NCBI RefSeq assembly: GCF_027568515.1
Contig: NZ_JANKZF010000039.1
Location: 1 to 38,951 of the forward strand
Source: Arthrobacter sp. HY1533
Lineage (GTDB): Bacteria; Actinomycetota; Actinomycetes; Actinomycetales; Micrococcaceae
Length of the DNA: 38,951 nt
Reading direction: 5' to 3'
Shown: piece after piece, positions 18,301 through 24,881 of the stretch
Layout: every line of letters begins with the position of its first letter
Numbering within the stretch: position 1 is the first letter of the stretch
Made by a program: the position numbers and the translations under genes
Notes under the pieces: generated by a model
What the model was told of the DNA's origin: nothing
Databases searched by the model: none
The model's input: the letters and a program-made list of their open reading frames with translations, nothing else

Positions 18301-18448
18301 TCGAGCCGGGAGCGCCGGGCAGCAGCCGGAAGCGCCACTCGCCGTTCAGCGAGAGGGCGGGTGCCTTGGAGTGCAACCAGGAACGGGCGGGGCGGCGTGC
18401 GCCGGACCCTGCGCTGATGGCCGTGATGTAGTCAGCGGACGCGGTCAT
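15326..18448 (-). CDS. lacZ: Beta-galactosidase (GH2, LacZ type)
   Basis: 1,040 residues, close to the 1,023 of E. coli LacZ. All GH2 parts are in order: N-terminal jelly-roll sugar-binding domain (LNGEWRFRL, ELPCHWVLAGDGAFGGP), Ig-like domain, TIM barrel, and the C-terminal beta-galactosidase small chain. Barrel motifs: GVNRHENHPDLGR, INAIRTAHYPPHPRALDLFD, acid/base in MWSLGNESHTGK (E443) and nucleophile in LMCEYLHAMGNGPGG (E521). No signal peptide, so it cleaves terminal beta-galactosides in the cytoplasm. A GAGGAGGAAG ribosome site precedes ATG 18448, and the ATG overlaps the ROK regulator stop (ATGA). The short form VLENDYESHAFG replaces the usual DEANIETHG, a variation of the actinobacterial branch. 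A related GH2 specificity cannot be excluded. Confidence 0.92.
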   Translation of the reverse strand: MTASADYITAISAGSGARRPARSWLHSKAPALSLNGEWRFRLLPGAPGSIGAPTVLPEGEDAEAIADPRFDDSGWDTIELPCHWVLAGDGAFGGPEYTNSQLSIPIDPPFVPDENPTGDHRRNFDLPAEWLDATRFDAVVLRFDGVESIYRVWVNGQEIGVGVGSRLAQEFDVTAALHAGENSIAVRVHKWSAQTFVEDQDQWYLPGIFRDVTLQARPVGGIEDVWLRTAFDAETGEGDILPEVRADASAYPIRLQVPELGIDLSWVTADEVQRVQLGTVEPWSAEVPRLYDATVSSASEEIALRLGFRTVQIIDGEIRVNGTQVILNGVNRHENHPDLGRVFNEDWVRAELHLMKQHNINAIRTAHYPPHPRALDLFDELGFWVVLENDYESHAFGKSEPVQWAGNPSGDPAWRDAVVDRVRRTVERDKNHASVIMWSLGNESHTGKNLADAANWIHARDPERPVHYEGDYQGRYTDVYSRMYTAVADVQSICSDQGETPWATDFAEAARIRTRPFLMCEYLHAMGNGPGGISRYEELVRARNADGTRTYPRLHGGFVWEWRDHGIRSTAPDGQEYFAYGGDFGELVHDSNFVLDGLVFSEGTPSQGLREYAAVVSPVEFGTGLSQDGEFTVDVRGHAGVAIAPVRFVARVEIDGVPAGEIPVKPADDVPLAPGEVRMLRMPLPEVSADGETWLTIEAQFAADLPWADAGHVVGTQQFDLTPRRIHDLARASTPGAPAVTEQAAGTMTLGPASFVGGRLTSLAGLATGPVRLELFRAPTDNDRGAGAVDSTKYDPTRAVDYATATVDPPHANAWARDYLHLLRGRVESVQAFENGIQTRTRWSPPNSRHAVTLTETWQLHRGDLWVRFDFAPTADWPYIWPRLGVRIDLPTAVDGADWFGAGPGESYPDTDHAARVGRFSASIDELSEPYARPQETGHRSALRELTLTVGGQPRVRLDTPADLQGRRPGFTLIRHTAQELAQAQHPYELPTPTASYLYLDAAQNGIGSRSCGPDVWPTDMLSSEARTVVARVSSLPYES

Positions 18449-19743
18449 CCGACTTCCTCCTCGATGTTCTGTGCGGGGGTGATGTCTTTGACGAGTTTGG
18501 TGTCCTGCCGCCGAGCAGACGGGTTCGCGAACAGCATGTGCTCGACCTTGTCGAGCGCCAGACGCACGGCTCCGATCGCGGCGGCGCTCTCGCCCAGGGG
18601 GGAGAGGGCGACGCGTGGTTCGAAGAGGCAGACGCCCGCGAGCCTGGACTGTACGGCTTCCGACACGACGGCACCGGCCACGACGGCACCGCCGCCGACG
18701 ACCACGACCTCGGGGTCGACGGTGATCACCAGGCCCTCGATGGCCGCGGCGAGCGCCTCGGCGAAGGCGATCACCGCCTGACGAGCACCCTCGACGCCGC
18801 GCGCCGCATCTTCGAAGACCGTCTGCGGGTCGATACCGCGAATCTCTTCGGGGGTGAGCGAATCGATGTTGACCCCGGTGAAGCTGACCAGTTCGCGGTG
18901 GGCATCGATCAGTCGGTTGCCGGAATCCGGTGGGATCTCGCCCGCCGCACCGTTGAACCCGAGCGGCGAGACGCCGTCGATGAGGTAAGCGGTGCCGAGT
19001 CGGAGGCCGGCATGCAGATAGACAGCACTGCTACTGCCGGCAGCTGCGCCGACCCAGTACTCGGCAAGCACGGCGGCACGCATGTCGTTGACGACCTGGA
19101 CCGGTACCGGCAGGAACTCGCCGAGCATCTCGGCGAGGTTCTGCCCGACCAGATGCGACAGAATCGAGCGCACGATCTGCCCGTCTGCGCGCGCGATGCC
19201 CACGGTTGCCGCAGCCGCGGCGAGGATCTGCGAATGCTCGCGGCCGGCCAGGCGCAGCGCCTCGCCGATCGCGGTACGTGCGGCGGCGACCCGATCGGTT
19301 GCCGGTGCTTTCTCGGTCACGGGGTAGTAGGCCTGGCCTATGATGGTTCCGGCCAGGTCGGCGATCAGCGCGCGCACCCAGTGCGGTGCGAAGTCGACGC
19401 CGACCACGCATCCGGCCTGGGAATCGAACCAGATCCTCCGTGCCGGGCGACCTGCCTGACGGCGCCCGTGCTTCACGGTCGGAGCACCCTCGGCGAGCCA
19501 TCCCTCGGCGATCAGCGCATCGACCGCATCCTCTGCCGTGGGGCGCGAGACGCCGGTGGCCCGAGCGATCTCGGTGACCGTGAAGCGGTGATCGCCGGTG
19601 GTCTCGGACGAGGTGGCCGGCGTCTGCTGGGCGGAGTAGAGCAGGTGCAGCACCGCGGCGATGTTCATCATCCGCAGCGCAGAGGCGTCACCCGCGTGCC
19701 GGTTTGCCCGTCGGACATCCTTGATCGACATACCAAATCTCAT
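18445..19743 (-). CDS. ROK-family transcriptional regulator
   Basis: 432 residues. Residues ~25-85 form a winged helix-turn-helix (FTVTEIARATGVSRPTAEDA), then a ROK sugar-kinase-like domain begins at GVDFAPHWVRALIADLAG (about 127). The ROK ATP-binding glycines survive only partly (GVDF...), and the zinc motif CxCGxxGCxE after GFNGAAGEIP is absent (PPDSGNRLIDAH instead), so it is a regulator, not a kinase. ATG 19743 is taken; an internal ATG at 19731 is possible and neither has a strong ribosome site. The stop overlaps lacZ by ATGA, and the transporter operon is divergent 169 bp away. Such proteins usually repress both directions and are released by a sugar or sugar phosphate; that is inference here. 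Confidence 0.88.
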   Translation of the reverse strand: MRFGMSIKDVRRANRHAGDASALRMMNIAAVLHLLYSAQQTPATSSETTGDHRFTVTEIARATGVSRPTAEDAVDALIAEGWLAEGAPTVKHGRRQAGRPARRIWFDSQAGCVVGVDFAPHWVRALIADLAGTIIGQAYYPVTEKAPATDRVAAARTAIGEALRLAGREHSQILAAAAATVGIARADGQIVRSILSHLVGQNLAEMLGEFLPVPVQVVNDMRAAVLAEYWVGAAAGSSSAVYLHAGLRLGTAYLIDGVSPLGFNGAAGEIPPDSGNRLIDAHRELVSFTGVNIDSLTPEEIRGIDPQTVFEDAARGVEGARQAVIAFAEALAAAIEGLVITVDPEVVVVGGGAVVAGAVVSEAVQSRLAGVCLFEPRVALSPLGESAAAIGAVRLALDKVEHMLFANPSARRQDTKLVKDITPAQNIEEEVG

Positions 19744-19768
19744 TTCTCAATAGCCCATAGCATAATGG

Positions 19769-19790
19769 TTTCCCCGAGTCTACCGGGAAA
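19769..19790. promoter_or_regulatory. Candidate operator 1 in the divergent promoter region
   Basis: Inverted repeat TTTCCC (19769-19774) and GGGAAA (19785-19790) in the 169-bp gap between the ROK gene and the transporter operon. Its symmetry and location fit a regulator-binding site; not proven. Confidence 0.35.
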
Positions 19791-19798
19791 ATTCGGAC

Positions 19799-19827
19799 TT
19801 GACAGCATTTGCGTCCCCTGCAAAACT
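19799..19827 (+). promoter_or_regulatory. Candidate transporter promoter with overlapping symmetric site
   Basis: A consensus -35 box TTGACA (19799-19804) is followed after 17 bp by AAAACT (19822-19827), a poor -10. Overlapping it are TTTGC (19808-19812) and GCAAA (19820-19824), a 5-bp inverted repeat that could be an operator. A more downstream ATAATA at 19841 might be an alternative -10 box. The transporter start lies 86 bp on. Confidence 0.4.
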
Positions 19828-19912
19828 ACCCGAACCGGGATAATACGAAATATATTTTAGTAACCCGCACTCAGCACTCAAAAATCACTCGCACCCTAGA
19901 AAAGAGCTACCT

Positions 19913-21220
19913 GTGCGTAAACAACGACGTATCACGCGGTACTTGGCCATTGGCATGGTTGCCGCTGCGGCCATCGGGCTTACCGGCTGCACCGCCGGCG
20001 GTTCGGGCACGACCACTCCTGACAAGGAAGGCAACGCCACGCTGACATTCCTCGTCTCCGAGTCGCCCAACCTGACCCCCGAGTACTGGGACGCGGCCAT
20101 CGCCCGCGCCTCAAAGGTGGTTCCCGGCGTCACAATCAAGAAGGTCGTCGGCGAGAACACCCCGGCGTACGCCCAGCAGCTGTTCGCCTCGGGCCAGGCT
20201 CCCGACATCTTCGCCGCAGGCATCGCCAACGGCCTCGCGCAGAAGGGTGAGCTCGCCGAGTACACCCGCGCGGAGATGGAAGCTGCCGGCATCACGGACT
20301 TCACCTCCGGCACCATCAACGGCAAGTTCTACGGCATCCCCGCCGGCGCACAGGCCATCCCGCTGGTGTACTACAACAAGGACCTCTTCGCGAAGGCCGG
20401 AATCGACGGCCCGCCGGCGACCTACTCCGAGCTGCTCGACGACGCGACCAAGCTCAAGGCAGCCGGCATCGCACCGTTCGAGATCGGTGGCGGCGGCGAG
20501 GACACCTGGGCAACCACGTTCACGCTGAACGCCGTCGTGGCAGCAGACATGCTCACCGCCGACAAGGACTGGTTCCTCAAGCGCGAGAAGGGTGAGGTCA
20601 AGTTCACCGATCCCGAGTTCGTCGCCGCCGCTGCGAAGGTCGCGGCAATCACGAAGGCGGGCTTCGGCGACAAGGACGGCATGACCCGTACCTACGCCGA
20701 CATGGAGCAGTCGTTCTTCGACGGCAAGGCCGCGATGTACCCGATGGGCTCCTGGTTCACCGCCGCTGCGGACGCCAAGAAGCTGACGAACATCGGCGCC
20801 TTCGGCTGGCCGAGCGACGCCGGCAAGCCGGCATTCCCGGTGGTCTCGGGTGCAGGCATGAACGTGAACGCGAAGTCGAAGAACGTCGAGCTCGCCAAGA
20901 AGTGGTCGCTGGCCTTCGCCACCGACAAGGAGAACATGGACGCCGGTGTGATCACCGACGGCGCAATCAGCACGGTCAAGGGTTACCAGATCCCCGAGAA
21001 CGTCGGCACGCTCTACAAGGAGATGGTGGCCGCTTACGACGCCGCGGTCGCCGAAGACGCCACCGTTCCCGCGTGGGGCAACACCACGGGTGACGGAGCA
21101 CTGCCTCCGGGCTTCAACGACAAGATGGTCGCCGCAAACGTCGACCTGATGACGGGCAAGACGTCGCCTGAGGACTTCGCGAAGTACCTCGACGAGCAGT
21201 ACGCAGCCGCGCAGAAGTAA
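19913..21220 (+). CDS. Extracellular sugar-binding lipoprotein of ABC importer
   Basis: 435 residues, CUT1-type solute-binding protein. Lipoprotein signal: basic RKQRR, hydrophobic 11-24, lipobox LTGC (C26), then a Ser/Thr/Gly linker. The mature part has the usual bilobal-binder marks (LTFLVSESPNLTPEYWD, YGIPAGAQAIPLVYYNKDLF, FFDGKAAMYPMGSWF). Membrane-anchored on the outside, it hands sugar to the two permeases downstream. GTG 19913 is preceded only by AAAGAG. First gene of the operon divergent from ROK-lacZ. A hairpin at 21237-21278 separates it from the permeases, the usual arrangement for making more binder than permease. Ligand unknown; from context a galactose-containing oligosaccharide is likely. 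Confidence 0.93.
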   Translation: MRKQRRITRYLAIGMVAAAAIGLTGCTAGGSGTTTPDKEGNATLTFLVSESPNLTPEYWDAAIARASKVVPGVTIKKVVGENTPAYAQQLFASGQAPDIFAAGIANGLAQKGELAEYTRAEMEAAGITDFTSGTINGKFYGIPAGAQAIPLVYYNKDLFAKAGIDGPPATYSELLDDATKLKAAGIAPFEIGGGGEDTWATTFTLNAVVAADMLTADKDWFLKREKGEVKFTDPEFVAAAAKVAAITKAGFGDKDGMTRTYADMEQSFFDGKAAMYPMGSWFTAAADAKKLTNIGAFGWPSDAGKPAFPVVSGAGMNVNAKSKNVELAKKWSLAFATDKENMDAGVITDGAISTVKGYQIPENVGTLYKEMVAAYDAAVAEDATVPAWGNTTGDGALPPGFNDKMVAANVDLMTGKTSPEDFAKYLDEQYAAAQK

Positions 21221-21236
21221 GGCGCAGTACCACAGG

Positions 21237-21278
21237 GAAGGGGGCGGACACCGACCGCACATCGGATCCGTCCCCTTC
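21237..21278 (+). terminator. Intercistronic hairpin after the binding-protein gene
   Basis: Arms GAAGGGGGCGGA (21237-21248) and TCCGTCCCCTTC (21267-21278), 12 bp with one G-U pair, 18-nt loop, then TT. Likely partial terminator or mRNA-stabilising element that raises binding-protein expression over the permeases. Confidence 0.65.
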
Positions 21279-21317
21279 TTACAGGTTCACGACAAAACGA
21301 GAAGCGAAGTAGCCCTC

Positions 21318-22259
21318 ATGAGCACCACCCAGATCAAGAGCAGTAAACCGCTGCCGCAGGGCAGAGCGTCCCTGCGCAAGCGCAGAAAATCCCTACACAG
21401 CCCCCTCCACTTCCTGTTGTTCGCGCTGCCGGGCGCGATCCTGTACTTCGTCTTCGTGCTGTGGCCACTGGTCCTCGCCTTCTGGTCGAGCCTGACCAAC
21501 GAAGACGCATACCGCCCCAAGACCTCGTTCGTTTGGTTCGAGAACTACGCCAAGCTGTTCTCCGACCCGGCGTATCTGCAGGTACTCGGCAACACACTGG
21601 TCCTCACGATCATCGCCGTCATCGTGCCCAATGCACTCGGACTGGGCATTGCGATCCTGCTCGACCGCAGCGGCTGGGCGTTCAACGCCATGCGGGCCGT
21701 CTTCTTCGTGCCGGTCATCCTCTCATCCGTCGTCGTCGCCGTCGTCTGGCAGCAGCTGATGAAGGACGATGGTCTGATCAACGCGGCGCTGCGGCCCTTC
21801 ACGGACAACCCTCCGGGATGGCTGTCCGATCCCAACCTCGCGCTGTACAGCGTCGCCACCATCGTCGCCTGGCAGTCGGTGGGCATGTGCGTGGTGCTCT
21901 ACCTCGCGGGCCTGCAGAGCATTCCGAAGGAGCTGCTGGAAGCGGCATCCATCGACGGCGCCGGCCCCGTGCGCCGATTCCGGAACGTGACCTGGCCCCT
22001 GCTGGCACCCTCGGTCACGATCATGACCGTTCTGACCATGATCGGCGGCTTCAAGATCTACGACCAGGTGAAGGTCATGACCAACGGTGGTCCCGGCGTC
22101 GGCACCACCTCAACATTGGCGTTCGACGTCATCCAGACCGGCCTGAGCTCCGGTGCAGTGGGGTACAGCGCGGCAAAGGCCGCAGTGATGTTCTTCATCA
22201 TCGCCCTCCTCTCGATGGCCTCGATGAAAATCATGAAGAAGCGGGAGGTGGACCTGTGA
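21318..22259 (+). CDS. ABC sugar permease (MalF type)
   Basis: 313 residues. After a basic cytoplasmic head (KRRKS) there is a first helix (LHFLLFALPGAILYFVFVLW, ~32-55) and five more. The EAA loop reads ELLEAASIDGAGPVRRF...VTWPLLAPS (about 205-235). The segment YDQVKVMTNGGPG is diagnostic of MalF/UgpA-type subunits. ATG 21318 has AGAAGCGAAG upstream. The stop overlaps the start of the next permease (GTGA). With its neighbours it forms the membrane part of the importer; no ATPase gene is encoded in the operon. Confidence 0.93.
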   Translation: MSTTQIKSSKPLPQGRASLRKRRKSLHSPLHFLLFALPGAILYFVFVLWPLVLAFWSSLTNEDAYRPKTSFVWFENYAKLFSDPAYLQVLGNTLVLTIIAVIVPNALGLGIAILLDRSGWAFNAMRAVFFVPVILSSVVVAVVWQQLMKDDGLINAALRPFTDNPPGWLSDPNLALYSVATIVAWQSVGMCVVLYLAGLQSIPKELLEAASIDGAGPVRRFRNVTWPLLAPSVTIMTVLTMIGGFKIYDQVKVMTNGGPGVGTTSTLAFDVIQTGLSSGAVGYSAAKAAVMFFIIALLSMASMKIMKKREVDL

Positions 22260-23182
22260 GCATCGAAGACACGTCAGTGGCCACGGAAGAGCTTGTGGAA
22301 GAAGAGGCGCAGTCCCTCTCGAACAGGAAGAAGAAGCGCCGCTGGCGCGGACAGGATGTCACGGCCGGCAGCCCAAGCCGCGCGATCATCGCCCTGCTCG
22401 TCACAGCGGTCTTCATCTACCCGATCTACCTCGTGGTGCTCAATGCGTTCAAGACGCAGGAGGACATCTACAAGTCCCCGGGCGTCCCGGTGCTGCCGCT
22501 CACGCTGCAGAACTTCACCGACGTGTTCACACGTTCGGATGGGCTGTTCTGGACCGGCCTGATCAACAGCGTGCAGATCACCGTGATCGGCACCCTGGTC
22601 GCCACCATGGTCGCCGCGATGATGGCGCACTACATGGTGCGCTCGACGAGCTGGTTCGCCAAGCTGCTGTGGATCACCATCCCGCTCGGCCTGATGATTC
22701 CGGCGGCGACCACTCTGCTGCCGCTGCTGCGCGTGCTGGACACGTTCGGGATGATCGGATCGATCTTCGGTCTGATCATCGTCTACATCGCCGGCAACCT
22801 GCCGTTCGGCGTGCTGGTGTTCAGCGGGTTCATGCGCTCGATCCCCAAGGAGATCGAAGAGGCTGCGGCCATCGACGGTGCGGGCCCCATTCGCACGTTC
22901 TGGGCGATCGTGTTCCCGCTGCTGCGTCCGGCCGGCGCGAGCGTCATCATCTTCCTGGCCGTCGGCATCTGGAACGACTTCATCACCCCGCTGATCATCC
23001 TCGGCCCCGGCAACGGAACGACGATCACGGTGGGCATGTACCGCCAGATCAGTGAGTACGTGTCGAACTACGGAGCAGTGTTCGCGTACATGGTGCTCGC
23101 CACCATCCCGATCGTGATCCTGTTCATCTTCTTGCAGAAATACTTCGTGAAGGGTCTTGTCAGTGGTGCATCAAAGGGATAA
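22256..23182 (+). CDS. ABC sugar permease (MalG type)
   Basis: 308 residues from GTG 22256, which overlaps the stop of the MalF-type gene (GTGA); GGGAGGTGG is the ribosome site. The N-terminal ~40 residues are charged and cytoplasmic (EELVEEEAQSLSNRKKKRRW), longer than usual. Six helices follow, starting at AIIALLVTAVFIYPIYLVVL. The EAA loop is EIEEAAAIDGAGPIRTF (about 200-216), and the end FLQKYFVKGLVSGASKG is the classic MalG-type tail. Heterodimer partner of the preceding permease. Confidence 0.93.
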   Translation: MSIEDTSVATEELVEEEAQSLSNRKKKRRWRGQDVTAGSPSRAIIALLVTAVFIYPIYLVVLNAFKTQEDIYKSPGVPVLPLTLQNFTDVFTRSDGLFWTGLINSVQITVIGTLVATMVAAMMAHYMVRSTSWFAKLLWITIPLGLMIPAATTLLPLLRVLDTFGMIGSIFGLIIVYIAGNLPFGVLVFSGFMRSIPKEIEEAAAIDGAGPIRTFWAIVFPLLRPAGASVIIFLAVGIWNDFITPLIILGPGNGTTITVGMYRQISEYVSNYGAVFAYMVLATIPIVILFIFLQKYFVKGLVSGASKG

Positions 23183-24437
23183 TTCGGAGGGCGAATCGCG
23201 GAACATCCGGTTGGCGGTCGTCGGCGCAGGGATGCGCGGGCACGCCTATGCCTCAGAGGCAGCCCTGCTGCCGGGTGTCGAGGTCGTCGCCGTCGCAGAG
23301 AATAGCCCCACGGCGCTGCGCCGCTTCGCTGAGCTCTTCCCCGACGCGCAGGTTTTCGACGACTGGCAGGATCTGGCCGCGCAGCCGCAACTGGCGGATG
23401 CCGTGATCGTCTCGCTGCCCGATCATCTGCACCGCGACGCGAGCGTGACGTTCGCCGAGGCCGGCTACGACATCCTGCTCGAGAAGCCGATCGCGACCAG
23501 TCCCGAGGACTGCGACGACATCGAGGCCGCGGCGAACGCCAATGGCGTCAGCGTCACGGTGTGCCACGTGCTGCGGTACACGACCTACACGCAGAAGCTG
23601 CAGCAGCTGCTGGCAGACGGTGCGATCGGCGACATCATGCAGATCGAGCACCTCGAGCCGGTCGGGCACCACCACTTCGCGCACTCCTTCGTGCGTGGCA
23701 ACTGGGCGCGCTCCAAGACTGCGCACAGCCTGCTGCTGGCCAAGTCGTGCCACGACATCGACTGGCTGCTGCACATCATGGGGCGACCGGTGGAGCGCGT
23801 GTCGTCGTTCGGCTCGCTGGGATACTTCCGCAAGGAATCGCAGCCCGAAGGAGCATCCGACCGGTGCTTCACGTGCCCCGTGGCGTCGTCGTGCGCCTTC
23901 GACGCGGTGCGGTTCTACCGCAGCGGTCTGAACAACCCCGGTTCGGCTGAGGAGTACAACGCGCGCGTCATGGCGGGCGAGGTCACCCCCGAGGCGATCG
24001 ACAAGGCCCTCGAGACTGGTCCCTGGGGTCGGTGCGTGTACCTGTGCGACAACGACGTGGTCGACCACCAGTCCGTGCAGATGGAGTTCAGTGAGGGTCG
24101 CCTTGCGAGCTTCACGCTCACCGCGTTCGCCGAGGGGTCCAACCGCAAGACACGGCTGTTCGGCACGGCGGGTCAGATCACCGGCGATGGCCGGATGATC
24201 AGCGTTTACGACTTCCGCACCCTGAAGACGACCGTGTACGACACCGACGAGCTCGGCTTCGACGCCGCGGCGGGACATGGCGGCGGCGACAGGGGGCTCA
24301 TGAGGGCCTTCATCGCGGCACTGCGCGAGGCGTCGCCCGAGGCCATGTCCTCGAGCATCAACGCGAGCATGGCCAGCCACCGTGTGGTGTTCGCGGCTGA
24401 AGAGGCGCGACTCAACGGGACTGTCGTCAGCCTGTAA
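23163..24437 (+). CDS. Gfo/Idh/MocA-family oxidoreductase with Cys-rich insert
   Basis: About 424 residues. GTG 23163 is chosen because GAAGGG lies 8 bp before it; it overlaps the permease gene by 20 bp. An NAD(P)-binding Rossmann fold opens it (LAVVGAGMRGHAY, glycines near 21-26), and the EKPIA motif (about 109) carries the family's catalytic Lys. The C-terminal alpha/beta domain has DIDWLLHIMG, with the usual His/Asp pair. Unusual are the Cys of CFTCPVASSC (about 235-244) plus a later CVYLC pair, which could bind a metal or be structural; this is known in one sub-branch of the family. These enzymes oxidise or isomerise sugars, inositols or sugar acids, and some act in redox-assisted glycoside cleavage. 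As last gene of the importer operon it probably processes the imported sugar. Confidence 0.88.
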   Translation: MVHQRDNSEGESRNIRLAVVGAGMRGHAYASEAALLPGVEVVAVAENSPTALRRFAELFPDAQVFDDWQDLAAQPQLADAVIVSLPDHLHRDASVTFAEAGYDILLEKPIATSPEDCDDIEAAANANGVSVTVCHVLRYTTYTQKLQQLLADGAIGDIMQIEHLEPVGHHHFAHSFVRGNWARSKTAHSLLLAKSCHDIDWLLHIMGRPVERVSSFGSLGYFRKESQPEGASDRCFTCPVASSCAFDAVRFYRSGLNNPGSAEEYNARVMAGEVTPEAIDKALETGPWGRCVYLCDNDVVDHQSVQMEFSEGRLASFTLTAFAEGSNRKTRLFGTAGQITGDGRMISVYDFRTLKTTVYDTDELGFDAAAGHGGGDRGLMRAFIAALREASPEAMSSSINASMASHRVVFAAEEARLNGTVVSL

Positions 24438-24459
24438 GCAGTTTCACCGTAGGACTGAG

Positions 24460-24502
24460 GATGCCCTGGGGGAGCGGCAACGAGCCGCATTCCCAGGGCA
24501 TC
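24460..24502 (+). terminator. Hairpin after the oxidoreductase gene
   Basis: Outer 11-bp arms GATGCCCTGGG (24460-24470) and CCCAGGGCATC (24492-24502), with a nested 5-bp GCGGC/GCCGC stem inside, separated by a 3x3 internal loop. It lies 23 bp after the operon's last stop. Confidence 0.75.
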
Positions 24503-24593
24503 GTCGCATCCGTGCGGTCCTTGCCTTTGCGTACGTCGGGGCGTGGTACGTGCTGTCCGGCACCGAATGCGAGGCCCGCACCTCTGGTGGTGT

Positions 24594-24626
24594 GAGAGGA
24601 GGGGCGGGAAACCCGCCCCTCCTCTC
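24594..24626. terminator. Second terminator hairpin
   Basis: Perfect 15-bp stem GAGAGGAGGGGCGGG (24594-24608) and complement (24612-24626), AAA loop. A tandem back-up terminator insulating the next gene. Confidence 0.8.
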
Positions 24627-24698
24627 GATCGTGCGCGCGAGATTCGCATCAATAAACCAGATCCAATGCCGCCTGCCGGGCTGCGGTCTTCGAGGTAA

Positions 24699-24754
24699 TG
24701 CGCAAGATTGTGCAGATTTCACCTCTTGAGCTTGCGCAATGAATCTGATCTACT
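24699..24754 (+). promoter_or_regulatory. Candidate promoter and operator of the large secreted GH29-like gene
   Basis: Possible -35 TTGAGC (24726-24731) and -10 TCTACT (24749-24754), 17 bp apart. Three related half-sites surround it: TGCGCAA (24699-24705), TTGTGCA (24708-24714) and TTGCGCA (24732-24738); the first two form a near-palindrome and the last repeats the second. A DNA-binding repressor site is plausible. Confidence 0.4.
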
Positions 24755-24881
24755 GTTCTTCAACTTGTTTGCTTAATGTGACTCATCGCCATCCCGGTGT
24801 GCGTTGTGTTGCGTCGGGCGCACGTTGCCCTCCCCACACGCCGGATCAAAGAAGACCGGCAACCGTCCCCAAGGAGCAACA

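Noticed and set aside
15986-18781. 931-codon plus-strand open frame
   Set aside because: Antisense shadow of the GH2 beta-galactosidase and ROK genes in GC-rich DNA; His/Arg/Asp-rich with no domain.
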